Shown here one piece after another: positions 28,898-38,112 of a stretch of 64,000 nt of DNA (the stretch's first letter is position 1; each line of letters begins with the position of its first letter). Source of the stretch: Candidatus Mycobacterium methanotrophicum (GTDB taxonomy: Bacteria > Actinomycetota > Actinomycetes > Mycobacteriales > Mycobacteriaceae); the NCBI RefSeq assembly GCF_023515995.1, contig NZ_CP097320.1, positions 1,674,001 to 1,738,000 on the forward strand. Direction: 5' to 3'. The notes under the pieces are model-generated. The model made no database searches. It was given only the letters and a program-made list of their open reading frames with translations, and was not told where the DNA came from. The position numbers and the translations under genes were made by a program.

Positions 28898-29800
28898 ATG
28901 GACCAGCTTGCGGCTCTACCATTCGATGGTGTGAGCACCGGATCTGCCCCCGATACGTCGGCGAAGGCAAAGCAACCGAAGAAGCGAAAGTCACCGCCGA
29001 AGATTTCCAAGGCGGTCTATGAAGCCGAATTATTCCGTCTACAAACGGAATTCGTGAAACTTCAAGAGTGGGTGCGCTTTTCCGGCGCCCGCATCGTGGT
29101 GATCTTCGAAGGTCGCGACGGGGCGGGCAAGGGCGGCACCATCAAACGGATCACCGAATACCTCAGTCCGCGCCTCGCACGGATCGCCGCCTTGCCGGCG
29201 CCGACAGATCGGGAACGCGGGCAGTGGTACTACCAGCGCTATATCGCGCATCTGCCCGCCAAAGGCGAGATCGTGCTCTTCGACCGGTCGTGGTACAACC
29301 GTGCCGGCGTGGAGAAAGTCATGGGTTTCTGCACACCGCAAGAGCGTGCGCTGTTCCTGCGGCAGACACCGATCTTCGAACGGATGCTCATCGAGGAAGG
29401 GATTCTGCTACGGAAGTACTGGTTTTCGGTATCCGACGACGAGCAGTTACGCCGGTTCAGAAAGCGGCTCAACGACCCTGTGCGGCAGTGGAAACTCAGC
29501 CCGACGGACCTGGAATCGGTGTACCGGTGGGAGGAGTATTCGCGCGCCAAAGACGAGATGATGGTGCACACCGACATCCCCGCGAGCCCATGGTTTGTCG
29601 TGGAATCCGATATCAAGAAGCACGCTCGGCTGAACATGATGGCCCACCTGTTGTCGACGATGCCCTATCACGATGTGGAGAAGCCGAAGGTCGAGCTGCC
29701 CAGCCACCCGGTGGTGAGCGGCAACTATCAGCGCCCCCCGCGTGAGCTATCGACCTATGTCCCCGATCATGTGGCCACGTTGATCGGTGACACCGAATAG
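28898..29800 (+). CDS. ppk2: polyphosphate kinase 2
   Basis: PPK2 uses inorganic polyphosphate to phosphorylate nucleoside diphosphates, mainly GDP. The 300-residue single-domain protein has Walker A EGRDGAGKGG (about residues 70-79), a Walker B with LFDRSWYNRAGVE and the lid-region arginines of RRFRKRLNDPVRQWK. A Lys/Pro-rich 50-residue N-terminus precedes the domain. It matches Rv3232c (295 aa). ATG 28898 lies 18 bases after tgs3, so the genes are probably co-transcribed. Confidence 0.93.
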   Translation: MDQLAALPFDGVSTGSAPDTSAKAKQPKKRKSPPKISKAVYEAELFRLQTEFVKLQEWVRFSGARIVVIFEGRDGAGKGGTIKRITEYLSPRLARIAALPAPTDRERGQWYYQRYIAHLPAKGEIVLFDRSWYNRAGVEKVMGFCTPQERALFLRQTPIFERMLIEEGILLRKYWFSVSDDEQLRRFRKRLNDPVRQWKLSPTDLESVYRWEEYSRAKDEMMVHTDIPASPWFVVESDIKKHARLNMMAHLLSTMPYHDVEKPKVELPSHPVVSGNYQRPPRELSTYVPDHVATLIGDTE

Positions 29801-29802
29801 CG

Positions 29803-30327
29803 ATGCGGATCTATGTCCCGGTAACCCTGGCCATGCTGCAGCAACTGGTCACCGATGGTTCGTTGCTGCCCGTCAGCGGCACCGCGTTCGCCGTGACCCC
29901 GCGACTGCGGGAGGCCTACGCGCACGGCGACGACGACGAGCTCGGCGAAGTCGCGCTGCGCGAGGCGGCGCTGGCTTCGCTGCGGCTGTTGGCGGCCACC
30001 CACCACGAGTCGGGGCAGCCGCGCGCCAAGTCGCCGCCGCGGCGCGCGGTGCTGGTTGCCGATGTCGACGACGCAGGAGCGGTGACGTTGCGTCCCGATC
30101 TCGATGACGCCGTCGTGCGGCTGGGGGCGCCGTTGGCGATCGAGGATGTGGTCGCCGCGTTCGTCGACAATGCCACCGCGGAGGCCGATGTCACGGCGGC
30201 GATCGCGGTCATCGACGAGGCCGACTTGGGTGACGAAGACGCCGAGCTGACGGTTGGCGACGCGCAGGACCATGATCTGGCCTGGTACGCCACCCAAGAG
30301 CTGCCGTTTCTGCTCGAGCTGCTCTAA
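29803..30327 (+). CDS. conserved protein Rv3231c type (DUF6912)
   Basis: A 174-residue acidic protein of unknown function, conserved in mycobacteria beside ppk2 and the reductase. It begins MRIYVPVTLAMLQQLVTDG, contains a Pro/Arg linker near residue 70 and ends DLAWYATQELPFLLELL. It follows the ppk2 stop by two bases. No catalytic motif is seen. Confidence 0.82.
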   Translation: MRIYVPVTLAMLQQLVTDGSLLPVSGTAFAVTPRLREAYAHGDDDELGEVALREAALASLRLLAATHHESGQPRAKSPPRRAVLVADVDDAGAVTLRPDLDDAVVRLGAPLAIEDVVAAFVDNATAEADVTAAIAVIDEADLGDEDAELTVGDAQDHDLAWYATQELPFLLELL

Positions 30328-30331
30328 GCAA

Positions 30332-30411
30332 CTAGCCGCTTGAGGATTCACCGCAGGCCAGTCATCCCACATCGACAACAAGTTGTCGAAAGTTGACCCT
30401 CAAGCGGCTAG
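30332..30411. terminator. nested inverted repeats between Rv3231c-type gene and reductase gene
   Basis: A perfect 14-bp inverted repeat (CTAGCCGCTTGAGG at 30332-30345, its complement at 30398-30411) encloses a second perfect hairpin CGACAAC-AA-GTTGTCG (30373-30388). It could end the tgs3-ppk2-Rv3231c transcript just before the next promoter, or be a small mobile or regulatory element. Confidence 0.5.
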
Positions 30412-30426
30412 GCCTGGCTACGCGAC

Positions 30427-30448
30427 CGTAGGTTACGGTACCGTAGGT
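30427..30448 (+). promoter_or_regulatory. shared 22-bp operator-like element, reductase copy
   Basis: The 22 bases contain two CGTAGGT half-sites 15 bp apart around TTACGGTAC. They match 31679-31700 in front of desA3 at 20 of 22 positions. The element ends 21 bases before the reductase ATG, where a repressor would overlap the promoter. Confidence 0.7.
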
Positions 30449-30469
30449 CATCAGAGCAGGAGTTGCCCC

Positions 30470-31651
30470 ATGACCAAGAAAATCGCGAAAGTCACCGCCA
30501 ACGTCGTCGCAACAAAACCGGCTACGGTGGCTGGCGTGGACACCCATCCCGGCTGGCACGCACTGCGCAAGCTCGCCGAGCGCATCACCACGCCGCTGTT
30601 GCCCGATGACTATCTTCGCCTCGCCAATCCGCTGTGGTCGGCGCGTGAATTGCGGGGCCGAATTCTCGAGGTCCGGCGGGAGACCCATGACTCGGCGACG
30701 CTCGTCATCAAGCCCGGCTGGGGCTTCAGCTTCGACTACCAGCCCGGCCAGTACATGGGGATCGGGCTGCTGGTGGAGGGCCGCTGGCGATGGCGGTCGT
30801 ATTCGCTGACGTCATGCCCGGTGACGACGCGGGCCGCCCAGGAGCGGGGCAATCGGATCGGGTCGGCGAGAGGCTCCCGCACGGTAACGATCACGGTGAA
30901 AGCGATGCCCGAGGGCTTCCTTTCCGCGCATCTGGTGGGTGGCGTGAAACCCGGGACGATCGTGCGGTTGGCCGCGCCCCAGGGCAATTTCGTGCTGCCC
31001 GAGCCGGCGCCACCGAAGGTGCTGTTCATCACTGCCGGGTCGGGCATCACCCCGGTGATGTCGATGCTGCGCACGCTGGTGCGCCACGATCAGATCACCG
31101 ACGTGATTCATCTGCACTCGGCGCCCACCGCGGCCGACGTGATGTTCGGCGCCGAACTCGACCAGCTGGCCCGCGACCATGCAGGCTACCGGCTGCAGCT
31201 GCGCAGGACGCGCAGCCAGGGCCGCCTGGATCTGACGCGGCTCGACGCTGAGGCGCCGGACTGGCGCGACCGGCAGACCTGGGCGTGCGGACCCGAAGCC
31301 ATGCTCAACGCAGCCGAGCGCGCCTGGTCGGCGGCCGGCATCGGCGACCGCTTGCACCTCGAGCGTTTTGCGGTGTCGCGCCCGGCGCCGGCCGGGGCCG
31401 GCGGCACGGTCTCTTTTTCAAAGAGCGGAAAAAGCACGAACGCCGATGCGGCGACCTCGCTGATGAATGCGGGTGAGCAGATGGGTGTGCAGATGCCGTT
31501 CGGTTGCCGGATGGGGATCTGCCAATCCTGCGTGGTCGACCTGGTCGAAGGCCATGTTCGGGATCTGCGGACCGGTGCTGTACATGAACCCGGGACCCGC
31601 GTGCAGACCTGTATTTCCGCCGCGTCGGGCGATTGCGTACTCGACGTTTAA
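30470..31651 (+). CDS. ferredoxin/FAD oxidoreductase partner of DesA3 (Rv3230c type)
   Basis: This NADPH:ferredoxin-type reductase passes electrons to the acyl-CoA delta-9 desaturase DesA3. The 393-residue chain has an FAD-binding domain (about 55-170, [12 protein letters not shown]), an NAD(P) domain (about 185-290, [18 protein letters not shown]) and a C-terminal plant-type 2Fe-2S domain (about 315-393) with CRMGICQSC and a fourth Cys in VQTCIS. ATG 30470 follows GCAGGAG. It lies directly before desA3, each gene having its own copy of the 22-bp element. Confidence 0.93.
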   Translation: MTKKIAKVTANVVATKPATVAGVDTHPGWHALRKLAERITTPLLPDDYLRLANPLWSARELRGRILEVRRETHDSATLVIKPGWGFSFDYQPGQYMGIGLLVEGRWRWRSYSLTSCPVTTRAAQERGNRIGSARGSRTVTITVKAMPEGFLSAHLVGGVKPGTIVRLAAPQGNFVLPEPAPPKVLFITAGSGITPVMSMLRTLVRHDQITDVIHLHSAPTAADVMFGAELDQLARDHAGYRLQLRRTRSQGRLDLTRLDAEAPDWRDRQTWACGPEAMLNAAERAWSAAGIGDRLHLERFAVSRPAPAGAGGTVSFSKSGKSTNADAATSLMNAGEQMGVQMPFGCRMGICQSCVVDLVEGHVRDLRTGAVHEPGTRVQTCISAASGDCVLDV

Positions 31652-31664
31652 GCGTTACTCACTG

Positions 31665-31700
31665 GTAACCTACGGTTTCGTAGGTTACGATAGCGTAGGT
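31665..31700 (+). promoter_or_regulatory. shared operator-like element, desA3 copy
   Basis: A perfect 10-bp inverted repeat, GTAACCTACG (31665-31674) and CGTAGGTTAC (31679-31688), is followed by a third half-site CGTAGGT at 31694-31700. Positions 31679-31700 match 30427-30448 at 20 of 22 bases. This looks like a TetR-type operator for a desaturase regulon; the cognate repressor is not in the window. Confidence 0.72.
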
Positions 31701-31728
31701 ACGCACGACAGTCGACGGGAAGGCGATA

Positions 31729-32991
31729 ATGGCGATCACAGATCTGGACGTATTCGCGCATCTGACGGACGCCGACATCGAAACACTCGGTGTTGAGATC
31801 GATGCCATCCGCCAGGATGTCGAAGAATCTCGTGGCGACCGGGACGCCCGCTACATCCGCCGCACCATCGCAGCGCAGCGCGCGCTGGACGTCGCCGGCC
31901 GGGTGCTGCTGGCGGCCGGCTCCCGGCGGTCGGCCTGGTGGGCGGGCACCCTGACCCTCGGTGTGGCCAAGATCATCGAGAACATGGAGATCGGCCACAA
32001 CGTCATGCACGGCCAGTGGGACTGGATGAACGACCCCGAGATTCACTCCTCAACGTGGGAGTGGGACATGAGCGGGGCCTCCAAGCACTGGCGATACACC
32101 CACAATTTCGTGCACCACAAGTACACCAACATCCTCGGCATGGACGACGACGTCGGCTACGGCCTGCTGCGCGTTACCCGCGACCAGCCCTGGAAGCGCT
32201 TCAATCTGCTCAATCTGCTGTACAACACCCTGCTCGCGATCGGCTTTGAGTGGGGCGTAGCGCTGCAGCATGTCGAGATCGGCAAGATCGTCAAGAAGCG
32301 GATAGACACCGGGGACGCCCGGCAGCGGATCGACGAGTTCTTGGCCAAGTCCGGTCGCCAGGTGTTCAAGGACTACGTCGCATTCCCGGCACTGACCGCG
32401 CTGTCGCCCGGCGCGACCTACACCTCGACGGTGAAAGCCAACGCGGTCGCCAACGTGATCCGCAACCTGTGGGCCAACGCGGTGATCTTTTGCGGCCATT
32501 TCCCAGACGGCGCAGAGAAATTCGCGAAAACCGACATGATCGGCGAAACCAAGGGCCAGTGGTATCTGCGCCAGATGCTGGGCAGCGCCAACTTCGACGC
32601 CGGGCCGGTGTTGCGGTTCATGAGCGGCAACCTGTGCTACCAGATCGAGCACCACCTGTACCCCGATCTGCCCAGCAATCGGCTGCACGAGATCTCAGTG
32701 CGGGTGCGCGAGCTCTGCGACAAGTACGACTTGCCTTACACCACAGGCTCTTTCCTGCTGCAGTACGGCAAGACCTGGCGGACCATCGCCAAGCTGTCGC
32801 TGCCGGACAAGTATCTGCGCGACACCGCCGACAACGCACCCGAGACCCGCAACGAGCGGATGTTCGCCGACCTGGAGCCGGGGGTCCTGGGCACTGATCC
32901 GGCGACCGGACGTCGCCGCGGGCTCAAGAGCGCGATTGCCACCGTGCGCGGTTGGCGCCGCGACAGGAGAATCCGCCGCGCCGCCGCCTGA
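31729..32991 (+). CDS. desA3: stearoyl-CoA delta-9 desaturase DesA3
   Basis: DesA3 is the membrane di-iron enzyme that makes oleoyl-CoA. The 420-residue protein shows the histidine boxes GHNVMHGQ, HNFVHHKYTN and QIEHHLYPDLP and aligns throughout with H37Rv DesA3 (427 aa), differing mainly in a short stretch around residue 190 and at the C-terminus. ATG 31729 follows GGGAAGG. It is a target of isoxyl and thiocarlide in M. tuberculosis (established knowledge for the family). Confidence 0.95.
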   Translation: MAITDLDVFAHLTDADIETLGVEIDAIRQDVEESRGDRDARYIRRTIAAQRALDVAGRVLLAAGSRRSAWWAGTLTLGVAKIIENMEIGHNVMHGQWDWMNDPEIHSSTWEWDMSGASKHWRYTHNFVHHKYTNILGMDDDVGYGLLRVTRDQPWKRFNLLNLLYNTLLAIGFEWGVALQHVEIGKIVKKRIDTGDARQRIDEFLAKSGRQVFKDYVAFPALTALSPGATYTSTVKANAVANVIRNLWANAVIFCGHFPDGAEKFAKTDMIGETKGQWYLRQMLGSANFDAGPVLRFMSGNLCYQIEHHLYPDLPSNRLHEISVRVRELCDKYDLPYTTGSFLLQYGKTWRTIAKLSLPDKYLRDTADNAPETRNERMFADLEPGVLGTDPATGRRRGLKSAIATVRGWRRDRRIRRAAA

Positions 32992-33040
32992 GCGCCCTTG
33001 GCTCTGCGCTCTGCGGCGTTCTTGCGCGACCGTGCACAGT

Positions 33041-33062
33041 TGTACGCCGCGAGCGGCGTACA
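33041..33062. terminator. bidirectional hairpin between desA3 and rsgA
   Basis: TGTACGCCGC (33041-33050) and GCGGCGTACA (33053-33062) form a perfect 10-bp stem between convergent desA3 and rsgA, 16 bases from the rsgA stop. Confidence 0.65.
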
Positions 33063-33078
33063 GACACGCACGCTCCGG

Positions 33079-34059
33079 CTAACTTTCGCGTAGCGCGGCC
33101 AGCAGTCGCCGCGCGGCGCCCACGCGACGGGTGGCCGGGCCGGTCAGCGTGTCCAGCGCGCATTCGGGATCTGCGGGCGCGCCCATGTGTCCGCAGCCGC
33201 GCGGGCATTCCTCGATGGCTTGGGCCAGATCCGAAAACGCCGCTATCACGTCGTCGGGTTGGATGTGGGCCAACCCGAACGAGCGGATCCCCGGGGTATC
33301 GATCACCCAGCCGGTGTCGTCGAGCGGCAGCGCCACCGATTGCGTCGAGGTGTGTCGCCCCCGGCCAATATCGGTCACTTGACCGACCGCTCGATCCGCT
33401 TCCGGCACAAGACGGTTCACCAAGGTCGACTTGCCGACGCCGGAATGGCCAAGTAGCACGGTGATTTTGTCGACCAGCAGGTGCGCGACGGCTTCCAGCG
33501 GGTCGTCGCGGCCGGCGATGACTACGGTGAGATCGAGGTCGGCGAACTGCTCGGCGAACGGCGCGGCGGGCGCCAGGTCGGTCTTGGTCAGACACAGAAT
33601 CGGTGTGAGCCCGCCCGCGTAGGCCGCGATCAGTGTTCGATCGACCAGGCCGGTGCGCGGCGGCGGGTCGGCCAGCGCCACCACGATCAGCAGTTGATCG
33701 GCGTTGGCGACGACCACCCGTTCGGTGGGATCGGTGTCCTCGGCGGTGCGCCGCAACACCGTTCGCCGCGGCCCGCGCCGCACGATGCGGGCCAAGGTGT
33801 CGCCTCGCCCGGTTAGGTCGCCGACCACGTCGACGTCGTCGCCGACGACGATCGGCGTGCGGCCCAGTTCGCGTGCCCGCATTGCGGTGACCCGGCGACC
33901 GGGGTCGCCGTCGAGCACACATCCCCAGCGGCCGCGGTCGACGCTGATGACCATGGCCGGTTTTGCGTCGGCGTGCTCAGGCCGGGTCTTGGTCCGCGCT
34001 CGCGAACCCCGTCCGGCGCGGATCTTGACGTCGGACTCGTCGTAGTCGCCCGGCCTCAA
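33079..34059 (-). CDS. rsgA: ribosome small subunit-dependent GTPase RsgA
   Basis: RsgA is a circularly permuted GTPase acting late in 30S maturation. The 326-residue protein has an OB-fold N-terminus, then G4 (LTKTD), G1 (GHSGVGKST), G3 (DTPG) in the permuted order, and a C-terminal zinc region with CPRGCGH and PEC. TTG 34059 is chosen: it has GGGGAG 8 bases upstream, overlaps the aroA stop by four bases (TTGA) and gives the H37Rv-like core from [13 protein letters not shown]. aroA and rsgA are a coupled pair. Confidence 0.92.
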   Translation of the reverse strand: MRPGDYDESDVKIRAGRGSRARTKTRPEHADAKPAMVISVDRGRWGCVLDGDPGRRVTAMRARELGRTPIVVGDDVDVVGDLTGRGDTLARIVRRGPRRTVLRRTAEDTDPTERVVVANADQLLIVVALADPPPRTGLVDRTLIAAYAGGLTPILCLTKTDLAPAAPFAEQFADLDLTVVIAGRDDPLEAVAHLLVDKITVLLGHSGVGKSTLVNRLVPEADRAVGQVTDIGRGRHTSTQSVALPLDDTGWVIDTPGIRSFGLAHIQPDDVIAAFSDLAQAIEECPRGCGHMGAPADPECALDTLTGPATRRVGAARRLLAALRES

Positions 34060-35360
34060 CCGCTGGACTCCCCAACCATATTCGTCCACAGCCGCGGGAA
34101 ATCCGGCATCGTCTTGGCAGTGGTGGCGATGTCGTCGACCTCGACTCCGGAGACCCGTAGCCCGACAATCGCGCCAGCCGTCGCCATCCGGTGATCGGCA
34201 TACGACCGCCAAATCCCCGACCGCAGCGGCGTCGCGGTGATTTCCAGGCCGTCAGCGGTTTGGCGGCAATTGCCGCCCAGCCGGTTGATCTCGGTGCTCA
34301 GCGCCGCCAGGCGGTCGGTTTCGTGGCCACGCAGGTGGGCGATGCCGGACAGCCTTGACACCGAGCCCGGCGTGGCTAATGCGGCGAGCACCGCGACCGC
34401 GGGGGTGAGTTCACCGACGTCGCGCAGGTTTACATCGAAACCGCCGTAGGATGGCGGCCCCTGCACCGCAAGATATGAATCAGATTGTGTGGCAACCGAA
34501 TCCAGTTGCTCAAGGATACTCAGAATCGCCTCGGCCGGTTGGATGCTGTGCGCCGGCCAGCCGGTGATGCGCACACTGCCCGCGCTGACCACGGCCGCCG
34601 CGATGAATGGCACGGCGTTGGACAGGTCCGGTTCGATGTGCCAGTGCCGGGCCGTCACCACGCCCGGTCGTACCTGCCAACGGTCGGGCGTGGTGTCGTC
34701 GACCTCGACGCCGGTTTGTCGCAGCATGGCCACCGTCATCGCGACATGCGGCGCCGAGGGCAGTGCCGGACCGACGTGTTGCACGCTCAGGCCCGCGGTG
34801 AACGACGCGCCGCAGAGCAGCAGGCCCGAGACGAACTGCGACGACGCGGAGGCATCGATTTTCACCGTCCCGCCGGTGACCGATCCGGCGGCGCGGACCC
34901 GGAACGGCAACCCGTCGCCGTCGATGTCGACACCCATGCCGCGCAGCGCGTCGAGCAACGGGGTGATCGGCCTGACCCGGGCCTGCTCGTCGCCGTCGAA
35001 GGTCACTGACACGCCAGGGACGGCTGCTAGGGCCGCCAGCGGCGGGACGAAACGCAGCACCGTGCCGGCCAATCCGCAATCGATCCGGGCGTCAGCTGGC
35101 GGGGCGACCTTCCCGCTGACCGTCAGCTCTGCTGCCGACCCCTCGACCTGTAGGCCCAACGCGTCCAGCGCGCCGATCATCAGGTCGGTGTCGCGGCTGC
35201 GCAGCGCACCGCTGATCGCCGACACCCCCCCGTTCGCGGCGGCCAGCGCCGAGAGCACCAATGCCCGGTTGGTCTGCGATTTGGACCCCGGCACTGTGAC
35301 CGTCGCGCACACCGGCCGCTGCATGTGCGGCGCGGACCAGGTATTCACGTGCTCCATCAT
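34056..35360 (-). CDS. aroA: 3-phosphoshikimate 1-carboxyvinyltransferase (EPSP synthase)
   Basis: AroA adds enolpyruvate to shikimate-3-phosphate in aromatic amino-acid synthesis. The 434-residue protein has the [13 protein letters not shown] phosphate loop, [20 protein letters not shown] and the C-terminal [11 protein letters not shown] and [12 protein letters not shown] signatures. ATG 35360 is used; GTG 35348 would align with the H37Rv start. The start codon lies only eight bases from the 57-bp tandem repeat array, so its promoter must lie in or beyond the repeats. Confidence 0.94.
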   Translation of the reverse strand: MMEHVNTWSAPHMQRPVCATVTVPGSKSQTNRALVLSALAAANGGVSAISGALRSRDTDLMIGALDALGLQVEGSAAELTVSGKVAPPADARIDCGLAGTVLRFVPPLAALAAVPGVSVTFDGDEQARVRPITPLLDALRGMGVDIDGDGLPFRVRAAGSVTGGTVKIDASASSQFVSGLLLCGASFTAGLSVQHVGPALPSAPHVAMTVAMLRQTGVEVDDTTPDRWQVRPGVVTARHWHIEPDLSNAVPFIAAAVVSAGSVRITGWPAHSIQPAEAILSILEQLDSVATQSDSYLAVQGPPSYGGFDVNLRDVGELTPAVAVLAALATPGSVSRLSGIAHLRGHETDRLAALSTEINRLGGNCRQTADGLEITATPLRSGIWRSYADHRMATAGAIVGLRVSGVEVDDIATTAKTMPDFPRLWTNMVGESSG

Positions 35361-35367
35361 TGCCTAC

Positions 35368-35538
35368 CGGCGATCGCAAGCGCGGCGAAGCCGGGCGCAG
35401 CGGGTCGCCGCCCGCCCGACAACCCGGCGATCGCAAGCGCGGCGAAGCCGGGCGCAGCGGGTCGCCGCCCGCCCGACAACCCGGCGATCGCAAGCGCGGC
35501 GAAGCCGGGCGCAGCGGGTCGCCGCCCGCCCGACAACC
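35368..35538. repeat. 57-bp tandem repeat, three copies (MIRU/VNTR-like)
   Basis: Three identical 57-bp units (35368-35424, 35425-35481, 35482-35538) begin CGGCGATCGCAAGCGCGGCG and end CCCGCCCGACAACC. They fill the divergent space between aroA (start 35360) and the SRAP gene (start 35558). The core is related in reverse orientation to the single copies at 22036-22104 and 27291-27335. The unit length is a multiple of three, as in many mycobacterial interspersed repeats. Confidence 0.92.
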
Positions 35539-35557
35539 CGGCGGGCACCATGGAGTT

Positions 35558-36316
35558 ATGTGTGGACGGTTCGCAGTGACCACCGATCCGGCCGCGCTGG
35601 CCGAGAAGATCCAGGCGACCGATGAGAGGTGGGCGGCGCGTGAAGCAACCGACCCGAACTACAACGTGGCGCCTACCACGACCATCACCACGGTGGTACG
35701 TCGTCACGATGAACCCGACGACGAACCCACCCGACGGGTGCGGCTGATGCGCTGGGGGTTGGTGCCGCCGTGGGCCAAGGCGGGGTCTGACGGCGCCCCG
35801 GAGTCCAAGGGCCCGCAGCTGATCAATGCCCGCGCCGACAAGGTCACCACCTCGCCGGCGTTTCGGTCGAGCGCCAAGTCCAAGCGCTGCCTGGTGCCGA
35901 TGGACGGCTACTACGAATGGCGGGCCAACCCGGCCGCTGACGGCAAGAAGGCCCGTAAGACACCGTTCTACATCTACCGCGCCGACGGCGAAACGCTGTT
36001 CATGGCCGGCCTGTGGTCGGTTTGGAAGCCAGCCACGGACGCCAGCCCATTGTTGAGTTGCACCATCATCACCACCGATGCGGTCGGCGAGCTTGCCGAG
36101 ATCCATGACCGGATGCCATTGGTGGCGCCCGAGCGTTACTGGGACCGCTGGCTGGATCCCGACGCGCCGGCCGATCTGGAGTTACTGGCAAATCCGCCTG
36201 ACGTGCGTGGCATCGAGATGCGCGAAATCTCGACGCTGGTCAACAGCGTGCGCAACAACGGCCCCGAGCTGATCGAGCCGGCCGAGTCGCCGCCCGAACA
36301 AGCGAGGCTGCTCTAA
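35558..36316 (+). CDS. SRAP/HMCES-family protein (Rv3226c type)
   Basis: SRAP proteins (YedK in E. coli) form a covalent link with abasic sites in single-stranded DNA through Cys2 after Met removal. The 252-residue protein starts MCGRF with this Cys, and has NYNVAPT, LMRWGLVPPWAK, INARADKV, YYEW (Glu) and the catalytic His in HDRMPLV. ATG 35558 is forced by the Cys2 rule. Only a poor ribosome-binding site is visible and the 57-bp array ends 19 bases upstream. Confidence 0.93.
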   Translation: MCGRFAVTTDPAALAEKIQATDERWAAREATDPNYNVAPTTTITTVVRRHDEPDDEPTRRVRLMRWGLVPPWAKAGSDGAPESKGPQLINARADKVTTSPAFRSSAKSKRCLVPMDGYYEWRANPAADGKKARKTPFYIYRADGETLFMAGLWSVWKPATDASPLLSCTIITTDAVGELAEIHDRMPLVAPERYWDRWLDPDAPADLELLANPPDVRGIEMREISTLVNSVRNNGPELIEPAESPPEQARLL

Positions 36317-36344
36317 GCGCTGTAGTCGTCAACGAGTCAACGGG

Positions 36345-37766
36345 TTACGCCCGCTGCGCCAGATAGGCGAGCGCGAGGTCGGCGGCGTTGGCGCCACACA
36401 TGCCGTGCGCGCCGGGCCCCGGTGGAGTGGCGGCCGAGCAGATGTACATGCCAGGGATTCCAATGGCGTAGGGCGACAACGTGATTCGTGGCCCAAATGT
36501 CAGCTGACGGATGTCCTTGGCGCCGGTCATAATGTCGCCGCCCACGTAGTTGGGGTTGTAGGCGTCCATCTGCGTCGTCGATCGAACCGCGCACCCGATA
36601 ATGCGGTCCCGGAAACTCGGGGCGAACCGCTCGATCTGGGCGGTGATCGCCTCGGTCGCGTCGCCGGCATAGCCGTTCGGGACGTGCGCGTAGGTCCACA
36701 CCGGATGCGTATTGCCCACTGACCGTTGCGGGTCGGCCAGATACTGCTGACCGACCAACACGAATGGCCGCTGGGGCATGCGTCCGGCGTGGATATCCCG
36801 CTCGGTCGCGGCCAGTTCGCGATAGCTCCCGGCCAGATGCACCGTGCCGGCCCGGTGCGCGTGCGGGTTGGTCCACGGCACGCCGCCCTCCACGGCGAAG
36901 TCGACTTTGAACGCGCCGGGTCCACGCCGGAACCTGGTGAAGCGACGAGAAATTCGGCGCGGAAGACGATCGCCCAATATCTCAGCGACGGCGCTCGGCG
37001 CCAGATCGAACATCGTGACGTCGGCGGGAGGCAACTGCGCTGCCGCCTTTACCCGAACCCCGGTCACGATCTTGCCGCCCAGATCGCTCAGCAGCGCCAC
37101 CATCGCGTTGGTAATCGACTGCGATCCCCCTTCTGCCACCGCCCAACCGTGCCGGTGCCCGGCCACGATGATGCCCATCCCGATCGCGGAGGTCATCGGG
37201 TAGTGCAGCGGCCGAAAGGCGTGTGCCGCAACGCCCCCGAACAATGCCTGTCCCTCATCGGTGCGAAACCACCGGGCCAACGCCGCCCCGGGAAGCACGG
37301 TGGGTGCACCGAACCGGGCCAGCGTCATCGGGTGGTGCGGGAACCGCAGCAGCGGCCGCATGATGTCCTCGCTGAGCGCGTCGAACCGGGTTGCCGGGTA
37401 ACCAAACGCGAACCGCCACCGCGGCCCATCGCGACCCAGCCCTGCGGCGGTCTCCTGCACCGAGCGGTACAGCACTCCGGCGCTGCCGTCGTCGAGGGGA
37501 TGAACGCAATCGATCTCCGGCCAGCGCCACGACAGGCCGTACCGCTGCAGGTCGAATCGGCTTAAGAACTGCGAGCCGACGGCCATCGGGTGGATCGCCG
37601 AGCAGTGGTCGTGCAGCAGGCCCGGGATGATGGCTTCGCCGCTGCGAACGCCACCGCCGACCTCGTCGGCGGCCTCGAGCACGGTCACCTGCACGCCTTG
37701 GGCGGCAAGGCAGATGGCGGCGGCAAGCCCGTTGGGCCCGCCGCCCACGACCAGTGAAGTATTCAA
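36345..37766 (-). CDS. FAD-dependent oxidoreductase, phytoene dehydrogenase-like
   Basis: The 473-residue flavoprotein (COG1233 class) has the ADP-binding motif VVGGGPNGLAAAICLAAQG with the acidic end LEAADEVGGGVRSGE, and a C-terminal FAD motif ending PGPGAHGMCGANAADLAL. Substrate is unknown; desaturation or oxidation of a lipid or isoprenoid is likely for the family. TTG 37766 gives a normal N-terminus; no in-frame ATG or GTG exists just upstream of the dinucleotide motif. It is convergent with the SRAP gene and divergent from a TetR remnant that may have regulated it. It is not at this place in H37Rv. Confidence 0.82.
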   Translation of the reverse strand: MNTSLVVGGGPNGLAAAICLAAQGVQVTVLEAADEVGGGVRSGEAIIPGLLHDHCSAIHPMAVGSQFLSRFDLQRYGLSWRWPEIDCVHPLDDGSAGVLYRSVQETAAGLGRDGPRWRFAFGYPATRFDALSEDIMRPLLRFPHHPMTLARFGAPTVLPGAALARWFRTDEGQALFGGVAAHAFRPLHYPMTSAIGMGIIVAGHRHGWAVAEGGSQSITNAMVALLSDLGGKIVTGVRVKAAAQLPPADVTMFDLAPSAVAEILGDRLPRRISRRFTRFRRGPGAFKVDFAVEGGVPWTNPHAHRAGTVHLAGSYRELAATERDIHAGRMPQRPFVLVGQQYLADPQRSVGNTHPVWTYAHVPNGYAGDATEAITAQIERFAPSFRDRIIGCAVRSTTQMDAYNPNYVGGDIMTGAKDIRQLTFGPRITLSPYAIGIPGMYICSAATPPGPGAHGMCGANAADLALAYLAQRA

Positions 37767-37829
37767 GGCTGCCGCTGCTCGATGTCCAAGGTGCGATGTA
37801 CTCCTAAGAAGGTACCGGGGAGACGAACC

Positions 37830-38112
37830 CGTCGATTGCTGGCCGCGGCCGTCTACGCCCAAGTGAGGAACGAATACCAGGCGGGATTCGTCGCAATGTT
37901 GCGCAGCCACGCCACCGCCGAGGACAGCATGCGCGGCGGTGTCGCGCACCACCTGCGGTGGGTGGCCGCCAACCGCAGCGAGGCGGCGTTGCTGCTGGGC
38001 GATCGGCTGGACAGCGCCGAGCTGCGCGACGCCAAACGGGAGTTCTTTGCGGCCATGCGCGACTGGTGGCGTGCTGCAGCTATGGCGTGCTGCGGACCGA
38101 ATCAAGGAGGGC
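37830..38112 (+). pseudogene. TetR-family regulator remnant lacking its DNA-binding domain
   Basis: The frame encodes YAQVRNEYQAGFVAMLRSH, GGVAHHLRWVAANRSEAALL and AKREFFAAMRDWWR, the ligand-binding half of a TetR regulator. No helix-turn-helix is found upstream; the space runs straight into the divergent flavoprotein gene. The frame continues beyond the conserved part to 38396 with unrelated text. Bounds are approximate. Confidence 0.6.

Noticed and set aside
35368-35538. CRISPR array
   Set aside because: Units are contiguous 57-bp copies without unique spacers, and no cas gene is near; it is a tandem repeat.
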